From Galeruca laticollis (Eukaryota; Arthropoda; Insecta; Coleoptera; Chrysomelidae), in the NCBI GenBank assembly GCA_963921935.1, contig OY998178.1:55711451-55775450 (forward strand): a stretch of 64,000 bases of DNA, in the 5' to 3' direction. Position numbers and translations under genes: made by a program. The notes beneath the pieces were generated by a model. That model was not told the DNA's origin. It saw nothing but the letters and a program-made list of their open reading frames with translations, and searched no databases. Below are positions 1 through 11,828 of this stretch, piece by piece; positions within the stretch are counted from its first letter, which is position 1; each line of letters starts with the position of its first letter.

Positions 1-680
1 TTTCTTAGAATTTATAACATTTTTTTCAATATATTGTGGAATTATCTAGAAACAGTAAGTTTAATTGAAAACAGAACTGTTAATCATAAAATGGAATTAA
101 CCATATAGGAGGCTATTAGAATAAGTTAACGGAAACAGAAATACAATAATTGAATTAATAGACGAGTTTGAATGATTGGGTGTGACATTTAGCAACAACG
201 AAAAGTGAGATGTAGAATTTGATATCAGGATAAAAAAGTAAATAAAGTCACGCAGTGCTATAACCTTGAAATCAGATTCATTGGAAATAGACTACCTACT
301 AATAGCGGTTCATAAAATTGAGAAGATGACATAGTGGAAGGAAAGGTTAAATTTTCTAATATGTGTTCCATACTTCTTATAACTGTCTAGGTTATTATTT
401 TAATTAACTACGCGATACGTTTCCTTGTCTAAACTTTTGGGCCATCGCTCCTTGAATGTTTCGATTAGTAGTTTACACGAATGCATGTAGCTCACCACGT
501 CTCGACACTAACGCGTCCGACTCCTCATTCCTTTTGTTTGTTGCTCTTCTGCTTGCAACTTTGCTTTTTGGCTTTAAGTCTCCAGGGAAACATATCGAGA
601 AGTCGACGCTAGGTCCGTACTTATTCTGTTTCATAGGAAATTGTGAATCTTTAAAATGTCTTTATGGCTTCATATTTTTT
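1..680. other. AT-rich flank, no gene seen
   Basis: No domain, splice structure or repeat that I recognise. A 75-codon open frame at 456-683 has no family resemblance and runs into the Penelope repeat arm, so it is treated as chance. Confidence 0.5.
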
Positions 681-1393
681 TGAGTGAATGGAACGACGGG
701 TACTCAATGTGTATTTATTATTAAAATTCAGCTAAGCGCTCTCGGCCATTAGGCCATTCTCAAAGCTGTCCTATAAAATTATAATGTTTGTAAAATTTGA
801 AAGAAAAATTTAAAAAAGTTGAACTTACATCTCAAAAAATCCTACAAGTGTCAAAAAACATCCAATGAATACAGAATGTAGAAATGTATGACGTTACATC
901 ATTATTAGAATAAAATGATTAAAAACATTAAAAATACTCTTTCAAGAGGGTGTACACGTATATTTTTCATAACGAAACATCCCATTTAAAAGTATAAACT
1001 AAAGATATCTGATGACAAGTTTGCCGTTAATAGACGTTGGATAATAAGTCAGCGTGCAGTAAAACAACAAGTCTATAATAACGTGTTTGTATGATGAACA
1101 TTGAATCAAACGTATGTTTAAAAGGATGAAAATATTCATATAAGAAAATGAAAACTCAAGGAAAATTTATATATAACTTTTATTTTAAATTTAGAAATGA
1201 AGTTAAAGATGTGATAAAATTGAAAAATTAAAAAATCTCTATTCAAATTCAAAATTCCCAAAATTCATCTAGCCTAGATAAATAGGAAACACCCCTTCAC
1301 CCTTGATTGTCTAAAGAAAACTGACTTAGGGGTTGGATTCATTCCCCAGCCAGTCAGGAAACAAGCGCAGTAAACCTATATGTGTAAAAAGCT
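681..1393 (-). repeat. Left inverted arm (pLTR) of the Penelope-like element
   Basis: Reverse complement of 3614-5212 apart from the insertion in the latter. Matching landmarks include the tip at 681-700, the GGCCATTAGGCC region near 745-756, and the block around 1275-1393 ending in TGTGTAAAAAGCT, which pairs with AGCTTTTTACACATA at 3614. The RT reading frame begins at the inner edge of this arm. Confidence 0.8.
729..768 (-). ncRNA. Hammerhead-like motif in the left arm (degenerate)
   Basis: Read on the minus strand, CTTTGAGA is followed by a TGGCC-TAAT-GGCC hairpin, then GAGA and GCGCTTAGC. This resembles the conserved box/stem II/GAAA/stem III order of the hammerhead ribozymes known from Penelope-like elements. 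The first box is not CTGATGA and the second is GAGA instead of GAAA, so self-cleavage is doubtful. The same block sits in the opposite arm at 5121-5158. Confidence 0.35.
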
Positions 1394-2280
1394 TGGCAAT
1401 CGAAAATGGTTCAATAAATTTTTTGGATTTGACTTTATCAAGGAAAGATTCTGAAATTCCATTTTCCATATAAAGAAAACCCACTCAGACTGATTCTAAC
1501 CACCCTATTCAACACAAAATGTCTGCTATATTTTGTTATGTATATAGATTACTTAGGGTCCCTCTTTCTCCACATAATTTCAACGTAGAACTGAATATCT
1601 TTAAACACTTGGCATTGAACAATTGTTATTCCTCTCAAATTGTTGATAGTATGGTCTCGAAGGTAACAAGGAGGCTGAGAAGAAATTTAGCCTACCCTGA
1701 GGTTCACAACAACGAACCGACTAAGTATCGTTCATTGACTTATTGTGGAAAAGTTTCAGATGAAATTTCAAAGATTATTACTTACAATCTTGAAGATTTT
1801 AAAATCTCCTTTAAATCTAAATGTTCCATTTCCACAATTTTCTCTAAGAACAAAGACTCTATTGATAAACTTAACAGAAGTGATGTCTATAAATTAACTT
1901 GTGATTCTTGTCCATCTACTTATGTGGGTAGAACCACTCGTGCTTTAGGTACCAGAATCACGCAACATCTCAACAAACCTACTTCATCGAATTTCAACTT
2001 CCATATTAAGTTTAATAACCACAACTTTTCTCCATCACGCAACTCTAAAATCCTGCATATTCCCAGGAACAACTTCAGGAAGATGGACTTGGTCGAGGTT
2101 CTAGAAATACTCAGGGACATGAAGGTTAACTCAGAACACTGTCTCAACACACAGGTACACCTTAATTGTAAATTTCAGCCTCTGTTCAAAACTTTGTGGT
2201 CCTCTAGGGTTTTCGTTTCACCATCTCACCGTGGCGATCCGGTCCAAGAATATTTCGCCCAGCACTGGGCTGATTCATAA
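1393..2280 (+). pseudogene. Penelope-like RT C-terminus plus GIY-YIG endonuclease, truncated
   Basis: Penelope-like elements encode a reverse transcriptase followed by a GIY-YIG nuclease that nicks the target. The frame from 1393 shows the end of the RT: NFLDLTL near 1417, then FSI, a TAA at 1471-1473, and RKPTQTDSNHP leading into HK just before ATG 1519. Tyrosine normally occupies the stop position in this family. From 1519 the frame stays open for 253 residues. The nuclease is near residues 118-165: a CDSC zinc-type pair, YKL and YVG (the GIY and YIG halves) and the basic stretch GRTTRALGTR. The RT palm with its catalytic aspartates is absent, so this is a 5'-truncated, dead copy. ATG 1519 is an internal methionine and not a true start. 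Confidence 0.82.
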
Positions 2281-2507
2281 AAGGCGAATGAATGAGTCTT
2301 TCCTATCTTCTATCCATTATTTACCTCTATTTCTTCTTTTCTTCTACGTTAAGTTTGCTCAACCTTATTCACCTCTCACATTTGCACTACATCTATCACT
2401 GTATTACACACTGTGTTCCAGACACCTAGAAACTTTCATACTTCATTCAACAACAATTTATATTTAATTTTAAAATAATATGAATAAAACCCCCCTCATG
2501 AACTTAT

Positions 2508-3415
2508 CTTAGACATTCCTAGTATGGATCTGGGTTTGTTCTTGGAACAGGTTCTAGATTACCTCAGTGTACTTCGGACACCATGCTATGTTTGGATCAT
2601 AGTTTGGTTCAGAAAACAAGCAATCTTATAAATTGGAGCAAATCATACCCTCCTTTTCACTTTTTCTTAATTTCTTCTTCTTCTCCTGCGCATGCTTAGT
2701 ATGGTTCTAGGTATGGCATACTACCTTCTATTCTTATTGCTAGCACATCTGCCATCTTTCCACTCTTAGCTACTCTCTTCCTCGGTTTCCTCTTTTTCGT
2801 GATAGGCCTAGTATGGATCTAGGTTTGTCACAATTATCTTATAACTTTCACTCCCTTTTCATACAATTTTTAGAATATCTGCCATCCTTTTCTTCTCTTT
2901 CTAGTAACTCGATTTCTTCTCTTCTGTACATGCCTAGTATGGATCTAGGTTTGTCGAAACTACCTCAAAACTTCATAAACAAATGGTTTCCCTGTAACCT
3001 AGCTATGTATGGGTCATAGTTGGGTCATCAGTATACCAGTGTTCTATACTTGATAACTCTTATTATCTTATAACCTTCCCCCCTTTTTACTCTTGACACA
3101 CTCCTTTGACTTCTTCTCCTCTCATTACAACTTCTACCATATCCGCCATCCCTTTCTTCTCTTTACACTCTTACCCCGTTTCTTCTCTCTTGTACATGCC
3201 TAGTATGGATCTAGGTTTGTCATAACAATCAAAAAAACTTTTTAACCACATTGTTTCCTTGTAGCCTAGCAATGTGTGGGTCATAGTTGGGTTCATCAAT
3301 ATACAAGTGGTCTATATCTTACAGCTCTTATCATCTTCTATTCTTCCCTTTCCCTCTTAACATACTCCTATGAATTCTTCTCTTCTTGTACATGCCTAGT
3401 ATGGGTCTAGGTGTG
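2508..3415 (+). repeat. Irregular repeats in the 3' spacer of the Penelope-like element
   Basis: The phrase CTAGTATGGATCTAGGTTTG recurs, with small changes, near 2518, 2698, 2809, 2934, 3198 and 3396. The longest units (from 2934 and 3198) continue in parallel for more than 150 bp, sharing TGTGGGTCATAGTTGGGT and a CT-rich tail. Spacing varies from about 110 to 265 bp. Open frames at 2231-2467, 2813-3019 and 3411-3653 fall in this sequence and look non-coding. Confidence 0.65.
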
Positions 3416-3890
3416 TAACAATTACCTTAAATTTAATAATCACATTTTGTTCTTGACGCAGGTCACAATCACTTTACCATTTACATCTAATTCATATGGG
3501 AGGCCATCAGCTGTTGGGTTCACCTTGCCAGCGTACTTTTCAACCTTCGTCACTACATTCTGTAAACTCCTTCAAGGATGTATTCACGACCAAATGTTTA
3601 ATTTACGTTACCTAGCTTTTTACACATATACGTTTAATGCGCTTGTTTCCTGACTGGATGGGAAATGGATCCAACCCCTAAGTCACTTTTCTTTAGACAA
3701 TCAAGGGTGGAAGGGGTGTTTCCTATTCATCTAGGGTAGATGACTTTTGGGAATTTTGAATATGAATAGAGATTTTTTATTTTTTCAATTTCATCACATC
3801 TTTAACTTCATTTCTAAATTTAAAATAAAAGTAATCTATAAATTTTCCTCCAGTTTTCAGTTTACTATATGAATATTTTCATCCTTTTAA

Positions 3891-4788
3891 TAGTATATTG
3901 AAGTATAAGTAGATAAAGAGGTCTTTCAAACACGCTCAAAACAGAGCAAGTGTTTGATAGACCAGTTATCCACGAATACTTCACGCTATTTTTTTAATTG
4001 GTGCACTTTTAAAGAAAATTATATGGGCAAACGAATACATGCGAAAGGATAGCAAGGTTAGGATCTATAAGACTTGTATCAGGCCAATCATGACATACGG
4101 AATAGAAACCAGAGAAGAAACCAACAAAACGAAAAGCATGCTTAGAGTAGCCGAAATGAAAACGCTCAGGACTATAGGGGGAAAAACAAGAAGGGACCGA
4201 ATTAGAAACAATGACATATGTGGAGTGCAAGACATCGTAAGATGGGGGAGACAAAGAAGAAGACATTGGTAAGCTCATGTGAGAAGAATGGAGGAGAGCA
4301 GACTGCCACGCATCGCACTTGAAGGGAAACCAACAGGAAAAGAGCACCCGGTAGACCACCTAAGAGATGGAAGGACAGTTGGCAGTCCACCTCCCAGGAA
4401 ATGATAAAGAGGAACCTTCCAAACTAACAGATCGCAAGATCTTAAATACGAATAAGAAGAAGACTTTGAAATCATACAATATTATTATATTATCACTACA
4501 AAAAAATGGAAGTCCCTCCTCGATTCCCAGCCAAGTTTCATTTCATAAAAGTCCGCCCTCGATGCCCAGCCAAGTTTCGTGAAAGTCCATCCTAAATAGT
4601 ATTTATTTTTATTTGACGTTACGATGTACTGCTGTCAGATCAATATTCAAAAAGTTGTCATTGATAGTTACGTTTCTCGAATTGTTGTTGTTACCATGGT
4701 AACTTTAAAAAACACGCGTGTTTGAAAGTTCGATTTAAACACGCTGAGGTGTGCTTTAAATAGGTAAAATGAGGCACCAATAAAAAAG
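3891..4788 (+). mobile_element. Insertion in the right Penelope arm carrying a LINE 3' fragment
   Basis: Absent from the left arm, so it post-dates the arm duplication. From about 4009 to 4272 it encodes the region after the RT of an RTE/CR1-like LINE: SKVRIYKTCIRP, then MLRVAEMKTLRTIGGKTRRD and VRWGRQRRR. After a frame break near 4340 it continues as RAPGRPPKRWKDSW, the usual end of these proteins. The flanking parts (3891-4008 and 4470-4788) hold short inverted AAACACGC/GCGTGTTT words and two copies of a ~31-bp motif (4510-4580) that recurs inverted near 30232-30308. The LINE is therefore probably nested in an older non-autonomous element. Confidence 0.6.
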
Positions 4789-5120
4789 CATACATTTGAT
4801 TCAATGTTCATCATACAAACACGTTGAATTATTATACACTTATTGTTTTACTGCACGCTGGCTCATTAGCCACCGTCTATTAACGTCAAACTTGTCATCA
4901 GATATCATTTAGTTCACACTTTTAAAAGGAACGATTCATTATGTAAAATATACTTGTACACCTTCTTGAAAGGGTATTTTTAATGTTTTTAATTATTTAT
5001 TCTAATAATGATGTAACATCATTCATTTCTACATTTTGTATACATTGGATGTTTTTTGACGTGAGTTCAACTTTTTTAACTTTTTCTTTCAAATTTTACA
5101 AACATTATAATTTTATAGAA

Positions 5121-5158
5121 CAGCTTTGAGATGGCCTAATGTCCGAAAGCGCTTACCT
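5121..5158 (+). ncRNA. Hammerhead-like motif in the right arm (degenerate)
   Basis: Plus-strand counterpart of the block at 729-768: CTTTGAGA, a TGGCC-TAAT-GTCC hairpin, then CGAAA and GCGCTTACC. The GAAA box is intact here, unlike in the left arm, but the CTGATGA box is not. Hammerhead motifs in Penelope-like pLTRs are known; activity of this copy is an inference only. Confidence 0.4.
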
Positions 5159-5212
5159 GAATTTTAATAATAAATACACACTGAGTAGGTACTCGTCGTT
5201 CCATTCACTCAA

Positions 5213-6851
5213 TTTATATCTAGTGTGTACACCATACCCAGATAGTTCATATTTTTACAACCGAACAATTGAATAAGGAGGGTTAGGGTTTTAAACGATG
5301 CGACGCTATTACCTTTAAAACGGAGTTTGTAAGTTGACAAAATATTCTTGATAGAACACTTACTGATGTTAGATAAGATTTTAATGAAATTTTGCCCAGA
5401 AGTGTTTTTCTTTGAGAGCAGATTTGTTAGAAGTATGAAATAATACGAAACAGAGAAACCCGAGAGAGAAAACAAAAAACAACAAAATATATAAGAGATT
5501 ATTGCGTCGAGACTTAGACGAATCTCAATGTAAAAAAAGTGGTGACAACAAACACACCTATGGTACCTATTTTTATAAAGCAACCAAAACGATTTTTCAC
5601 ATTGTCACTTACTATCAAACACATTATTAGGAAAACTCAACACCACATCGCTCGAAAACGGCTGTACTACAAAATTAATATGAAATATTTCGGGAAGATT
5701 TGCATATTCCATGAGTAATAAAGAGAATTATGGAAGAAAATGATATTCTAGTAAGAAAAAAAATTTTGCACTAAAAGAAGAATGAAGAAACAGCAATAAA
5801 CGAAAAAGGAACTGAAAATGATGGTAACAAATGAGAGGAATTTCAAGTTATACTTTTAGAGAAGTTGAAGAATTGAAGATATGTACTCGTATATGCATTC
5901 AGGAACGACGATTATGATGAGAACATAATATTATGAGGAAAAGGCCAAATTAAATATTATTAGAAAACTAAGTAAATTTTTATTACAGAAAATAATCATA
6001 AGAAGATCAAAATTGGATAAAGACGCTAAGATATTGGATTTTTCACAATGCGAAATGGGAAACGAAGTGGATATTGGGAGTAGTAATTGAAATTAAAAAT
6101 GATCAGGACTAAACCTGCACAAGAAGGGGATGATCACACATTATACTGTCTATTGACACTATTCGTTTCCAAATTATTCCGCTTTATTCTGAAGAATATG
6201 CAATTCATTACCGTGGACCGTATCAGAACAAAAATAAGGTCACTTCAATAACGTAGTGAATCATATACCTAATGATATAGTACAAGTTAAATATAGTAAC
6301 TCTTTTTTTATTGCATTACTTATAACCAATCAGATATAATACAAACCTGATCATTTGATACAATCCAATTCATTTTCACGTATACATTTATCAATTCAGA
6401 AAGGCTTGTATCAAGTAAAAAGCTACAAGCATTCCTAACAGCTGTAAAATATTGTTACGTGGTGAAAATTAAATTAAAAGTTGTTGTTATCCACCTTCTC
6501 GACTTCCACGCATTTTTGCGATCCATTTCAAATTTTGTTCATTTTACAGCGATTTTTTTGTACCTGATTGAAGTTAATATAATATAACTTTGTGTAGCCT
6601 TGAGCATTAATTTTTCCATAGTTTTGCTTCACTATCTCATACGTAAAGTTAATTTAGAACCTTAGTTAATTAAATTTTATTTTCATTTGATCGGTTTTAG
6701 ATTCATTTTATGGAGAGGCTGTCAATAATTCATGAGATAAATTTAGAGTATCATGAGTTGTGATCTGAGTAGGGTTATTCCGATTCATATGATCGATTAA
6801 ATCAATCAGTGTATGATGTGTTTCAATAGGTTATAGAATCTACAAATTCTA
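5213..6851. other. AT-rich interval, no gene seen
   Basis: No recognisable domain or paired repeat. The longest open frame (124 codons, minus, 5209-5583) starts in the Penelope tip and has low-complexity hydrophobic content; not accepted as a gene. Confidence 0.5.
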
Positions 6852-8707
6852 AATTCAAATGTTCATATTTATTTTCCCTCATTTTAACTGCCCATAACTT
6901 CTAAACGGTTTGAGATATAAGCATGCGGTTTTGACATAAATGTTCCATTTTAGCACAAGTCTTGTTTAAAAAAGTTATGTTTTTTTATTCGTTTTGCCTA
7001 CGTCACAACAAAAATTGCGGATGTTTGTCAATTTATTTGTTGACGTTTGTTAATAGAACACCCAGTACATTTTTTGTAGTTGGAAAGAACCGACCTTTAC
7101 CTATTCTTCAGTACAAAAATTTTTAAAATCGGTTGACGTGTGACGGAGCAATTAACAAGATGCTTACTTAGTACTTTTAATCATAGTAAGCTTTGGAAGT
7201 CTTAGGTAAATGTCAAATTTATCAACTTTGCGAATTGTCAGTCATTGTTATTTTCCGTTTCTATGTGAAAATGGTGTTTTTAGACATATAAAAAGCAAAT
7301 GTTATAATTTGCTGAAACAAAATCGGTGATTTTAACTCAAAGAAGTTTTTAATAAACAACCACCCAGTTCAAAAACAATTAGAAGTTGGTTCCGCACTTA
7401 TAAGGAAACTGGATCATTATCTCGAAAGAAAAGATTAGCAGTTAACAATTATTTAGATGACACAATAGCTGTATATGACTTTGTTAGGAGATATCCAGAA
7501 TCGTCGTTAAGAAAAGTTGCTTCTCATTTCAACATTCAACATTAATCTAAAGTTCACAACATTTTGAAAGCAATAAAACTAAAACCTTATAAAATTCAAA
7601 TTCATCAGAAATTGAATGAGAGGAATTTCGAAACGCGTGTTTTATGTGTGAAACATTAATTGATCTCAGGGGGAATGTACCAAACATCAATCTAATAATG
7701 TCTCATGAAGCCACATTTCATTTGACTGGAGCAGTTAATAAACATAATTGCAGAATTGGGACTGAAGTAAATCCGCACGAGTTTGAACAATATGGAAGAG
7801 ATTCACCTAAGATAAATGTGTGGTGTGCTGTAAACAACAATAAAATCTATGGACCATTTTTTTCGCTGAAAAAACAGTCAATGCTAATACTTATCAGACA
7901 TGCCTGAATTATGATTTTATCCACAGTTGGATCATGCTTTTATCCACAGTTGGATCAAGACGTACAAATAAATGGTACTTGGAATGAAACTTATTTCCAG
8001 AAGGATGGTGCACCCCCCCATTTTTCTTTAATAGCTAGAAACTCTGTTTCCAATAAATTTCATGACAACTGGATTGGCAGAAGTGGTCCAGTAGAATGGG
8101 CTCGTAATTCATGTGACCTAACGGTGACAGATTTTTTCGTATGGGGATATGTACACTCTTTGGGGTATAATCCTGCACCACAAAATTTGGACGAATTGAA
8201 GATTAATATTCGTCATGCATTTTACAGCAACCCAAGATATGTTGCGCAAGTCTTTTACAAATTAATATGTAAGGTTAATAAGGACGGCACATTGAACATT
8301 TCATTAATTATAACTATATATTTTTTTGTTTGTGTCTTGTTTTGAATAAACTTGACTTTTATTGTTGTTCCGTTTTGTGATTAGGTACTACTTTGCATCT
8401 CTCATTTTAAAAGTTAATTGCTCAGTCACACTTTAACCGATTTTAAAAAAATGTGCACTGAACAATAGGTGAAGGTCGGTTCTTTAAACCTACAAGAAAT
8501 ATACTGGTTGTTCCATTAACAAAAGTCAACAAAAAAATGGTCAAATATCCGCCATTTTTATTGTGACGTAGGCAAAACGAATAAAAGAAACAACGTTTTT
8601 AAACAAAATTAGTGCTAAAATGGAACATTTCAGTGAAAACCGCATATTTCTATCTCAAACCGTTTGGGCATTTAGAATGAGAGAAAATAAAGATAGACAC
8701 CTTGTAT
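6852..8707 (+). mobile_element. Mariner-like DNA transposon with ~300-bp inverted repeats
   Basis: The ends mirror each other for about 300 bp: 6856-7165 against 8400-8707. Shared words include AAACGGTTTGAGATA, TGTTCCATTTTAGCAC, CGTTTTGCCTACGTCACAA and AAGAACCGACCTT. The right tip reads TATACAAGGTGTC when reversed, a common mariner-type end in insects, and lies next to TA. A decayed transposase lies between. The arms differ at many positions, so the insertion is old. Confidence 0.75.
7271..8345 (+). pseudogene. Mariner/Tc1-superfamily transposase, degraded
   Basis: A DDE transposase of the IS630/Tc1/mariner superfamily, which cuts and pastes its element at TA. After ATG 7271 there is an N-terminal helix-turn-helix region (SWFRTYKETGSLSRK, about 7390-7430). 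Then KVASHFN marks a second HTH, and the C-terminal catalytic part reads QKDGAPPHFS (second Asp) and WIGRSGPVEWA, with DLTVTDFFVWGY carrying the last conserved acidic region. Stops at several points, for example after NIQH near 7543 and after IRHA at 7905, and frame changes near 7640-7910 disrupt it. The longest unbroken piece is 7911-8345, which holds the DGAPPHF block. Confidence 0.78.
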
Positions 8708-10139
8708 AAGTATAGAAAGTATGAGAAGCGTAAGTATTACAGATCTTCTACCTTATTCTACTGAATTTTTCAAGGAATAAACAGATTAGTAATTTTTATC
8801 GCATTTTTTTAGTAGATTCCTCCATCATTTCTTTAACTTTTCCCAATTTTTTTTCTTCATAACAAAGTTGTTAATATTATTTATGTTACGGGGGGCCATA
8901 TTTAGTCGTCGCTGCTGTTAGTTTTGGCTCTTTCCAGTATTCCCCTTAATTCCTTCCTAATGTTTATGGAATTTTCACAATTATCCATTTTCATCATTCT
9001 GTCTACTGCCGAATACATATAACGCAGTAGCGACTCCACACAATGGTTTGCAACTTTCAAAGAAAATGCATATGGAAAATATGAATTCCTCCTTTTCATG
9101 TGAAACAGGAAATATGGATAATTGATATATTGGTCCATACACTTCTTTTACTTCCAACTTTTTTGTATTGTACTTGAGATTTATCTATCTCAGTTGGGTT
9201 TTCCCCTGGACAGATATTCCCGACTCCGTTCTCGTTTCTAGATAGTGAAAGTATCCGCAGAAAGGCACATTGAGAACATTTGTAACGGAAAATATTAAAT
9301 TGTTCTTCTTATTACATTTTAACGGGATCCTTGACATTTTTTTCATTTATCAAGTGACTGAATTTCAAACTGTGTTTAATTTACTGGAAACATTAACAAA
9401 TAGTTCAACTTATAGTATAAAATGTATCCTCAATAATGAAAAAGCTTATGAAGAGTAGAAATGGACCTAGGATAATGATGAGAAGAAGGAGTTAAACAAA
9501 CATTTGATTAATAGGGAAGAGGTAGAAATATACATATGAAATATTTGCTGCCAACCACCCTTACTCCACACAACGCCTTACATTTAAAATTGTGCAAAAA
9601 ATACGGACTGTAGTAGGTAAGTAATAACTTTTGTTAGTAATATCTAAAATATTTTAGAACGCAATGTCCACAGTCGACAGTAGATTTATAATGTAGGGAA
9701 AGAAAAAGAAATACTTGAAAATGGCAATACGCCGAAACGTAGTGGAGAAAATAAAATGAATGAGAAGAGAATGTAAACAATACAAGAAATCTTTATATTT
9801 TTATTCTTAACCATGTTGACCGATTACCGGGAATAAGCTTAAACGAAAAAAAAAGTTAGTAATAATCTGAAACGTAAATTCCACATTTTAGATTTCTACT
9901 TGGTTCCAGTAGCTCATTTGGCATTGTTATTTAGTTTTTCTCATACTCAAATTTAATCAGATTAGTCAGTTTAGTTCATAGTGCAACCCTCAAACTGATC
10001 AGAATGTTTTTTCGCGTGTCAATTATTTCACACATACAACTGAAATCAATTACTCCACTTTGAAAACATTCTGTTTCTCACAACAAAAACCTCTACACAA
10101 TCTGCTTTTAACATGGTTTTTTTTTATTTCTTGCTCGTG
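8708..10139. other. AT-rich interval, one unassigned short open frame
   Basis: No repeat partner or domain found. A 78-codon minus-strand frame (9138-8902) reads as plausible mixed-composition protein (ends ERAKTNSSDD), but has no family signature, splice context or neighbour that would support it as a gene. Confidence 0.4.
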
Positions 10140-10830
10140 TTATCATTTCTAGTTATATATCCGACACAATGATCTTTCCAGAACAGCGTTAAGATTAAGG
10201 AAAACTCGACGAAAAATTTTCAAGAAACACTCACAAGAAGTGATGGTAGTCGAAGATGAGCCTCGGGTCATATTTTCATGTTTATGTCGATAGGTCAGCT
10301 TGTGGTTTTTCTCCAAACGGCCTTAACGACATTTCAGACACGAGATAAGCTGTTTTGTAGGAAGTGGTTTATACAGAGGCCGGTGGCAAGGGCGGTTTAA
10401 TCTAATCAAAATAATTCTAGGAAAGATTTCCCTAGAGAGTGCGACGTTTTTGAAAGTGGTTGTTTTTATCCTTACAAGAAAAGCCTCGTTAGCATATTAG
10501 ATGATATGAAAAATAAATGGAGGGCCATCCGTCTATTTAGTATGTACTTATTTTGGTTATAATCTATCAGCAAAAACTCTCCTCCAAACTTCTAGTTAAC
10601 ATTTTCAATTGTAAAGTGATCGAAAGACATATGGAGTTCCTTTGGCCTCCAAGGTCCCCACTCGACTATTTCTTGTGGGGCTATTTGACAAAAACGTATA
10701 CCTTCAGAGACCATTTCAAGATTTTGTCATCTTGAAAAAATAATTAGGGAAGTATGGAAAGCTTTAATTTCAGATATGTTTTAAAATGTTTTGATAGAAT
10801 TTAATCAAACAACCTGTTTAGTAAGTGACG
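10140..10830 (+). pseudogene. Second mariner-like transposase relic
   Basis: A heavily decayed copy. The clearest part is 10631-10740, encoding MEFLWPPRSPLDYFLWGYL, the tail of the DDE domain in mariner-like proteins (usually W-P-P-R-S-P-D-L-x-P-x-D-Y/F-F-L-W-G). The proline-linked aspartate is deleted here. It continues out of frame with IIREVWKALISDMF at about 10740-10785, the usual C-terminal helix. The upstream part (10150-10630) is too damaged to follow. Terminal repeats were not identified. Confidence 0.6.
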
Positions 10831-11423
10831 GTAGATACGTTGTAGTATTTAAGTATTTTCGATAAAATTTATGAGTTTTATATTATTATTGTCATTATTA
10901 TTCTTTCATTCGTTCAGAAATTAAATTGGCAACATATTTTGTGGTATACAGGATAAATGAAACATTTGAATCCGGGTCCAGTTTTACCTTATAAACGGAA
11001 ATTTATTATTGGTTTGTAAGGTTTCTCCGATTGTTTTTAAATGACATTTAAAATCACTTTACACATCAGCATGAATTAAAATGTACCAATGAATTAAAAA
11101 TTTTTATTAACAAAAATTTTATAAACAAAATTTTTCCTAAAGTCGGAATATCTGGCTTAAAATTGGTACGTTGACCTAAAATGTCACTAGTAATAGTAAT
11201 AGTACCTAGGGGCATTCTGCTTATATCTTTAGACATACTGTAGAGGAAACGTATACAAAACGATCTCCGTAACGAAAATTCAGCAAACAACTCATAAATA
11301 TCCTTCCACAATAAAATTCTGTAGCGTTTAACTAGTATCCCTCATTCACATTCACTTCCCAATGTAGTGAATTTTTTATTGCAAAATGGCAGTTGCTGAT
11401 GAAAAAAATACAAAATGTTACAA
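10831..11423. other. AT-rich interval, no gene seen
   Basis: An 81-codon minus-strand frame (11066-11311) lacks any recognisable motif. No repeat pairing noticed before the Tigger end motif at 11424. Confidence 0.45.
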
Positions 11424-11528
11424 AAGGATCATTTTGTACATGCGAGTGTACAATATGATCCCTCCGGGATCACTTTACCCACTACTTACAAAACAAATTT
11501 ATTTAATCTGGATTTAAATCAACAATTA

Positions 11529-11585
11529 AGACGAATTCCCATCTAAGCAGCATCGAGCGGCGCGGCGCAGAGCAGAGCAGAGCAG
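11529..11585 (+). repeat. Left terminal inverted repeat of Harbinger 1
   Basis: Pairs with 14864-14808 reversed. GC-rich, with a short GCAGA tandem run. It stands out sharply from the AT-rich surroundings. Confidence 0.88.
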
Positions 11586-11828
11586 CAAAATGCTGCTTAC
11601 AATTGGATACGTATAATTCAATGGGGTCGTTTCCACCTAAGCAGAGCGTTGCAGCGCCGAACAGATCAGCGCGGCGCTGCAAAATTTTAATTTCCCGCGA
11701 AGCATTGGCATGCAGAATGTCGCTCGTAAACTCGCCGCTCTGCTTGTTGACGGACAAGTGGGAATTGGAAGATTCGCGCGCAGGCAGCAAGTTGTTCCAA
11801 CTTGTTTGTTTTGAAGTGATTGTTAACT

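Larger units (their letters stand above)
681..5212 (+). mobile_element. Penelope-like element with inverted terminal repeats
   Basis: A retroelement copy bounded by inverted arms: 681-1393 on the left and 3614-5212 on the right read as reverse complements and both terminate in the same TTGAGTGAATGG/CCATTCACTCAA tip. Between them lies a reverse-transcriptase tail fused to a GIY-YIG endonuclease on the plus strand, then about 1.3 kb of repetitive 3' sequence. Penelope-like elements commonly carry such LTR-like arms in direct or inverted order and are usually 5'-truncated, as here, where the left arm joins directly to the last part of the RT domain. The right arm is split by a ~0.9-kb insertion (3891-4788). 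The copy is inactive: most of the RT is missing and a stop interrupts what remains. Confidence 0.8.
3614..5212 (+). repeat. Right inverted arm (pLTR) of the Penelope-like element, interrupted
   Basis: Pairs with 1393-681 in inverted order: 3614-3890 corresponds to the inner half and 4789-5212 to the outer half of the left arm. The ~0.9 kb between them has no counterpart on the left and is a later insertion. The outer part carries the hammerhead-like block. Confidence 0.78.

Noticed and set aside
1009..1060. CTGATGA in the left Penelope arm as a hammerhead core
   Set aside because: No GAAA box at the right distance and no stem II; the block at 729-768 fits the hammerhead order better.
1920..2150. 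Minus-strand frame opposite the GIY-YIG domain
   Set aside because: Shadow of the plus-strand coding sequence.
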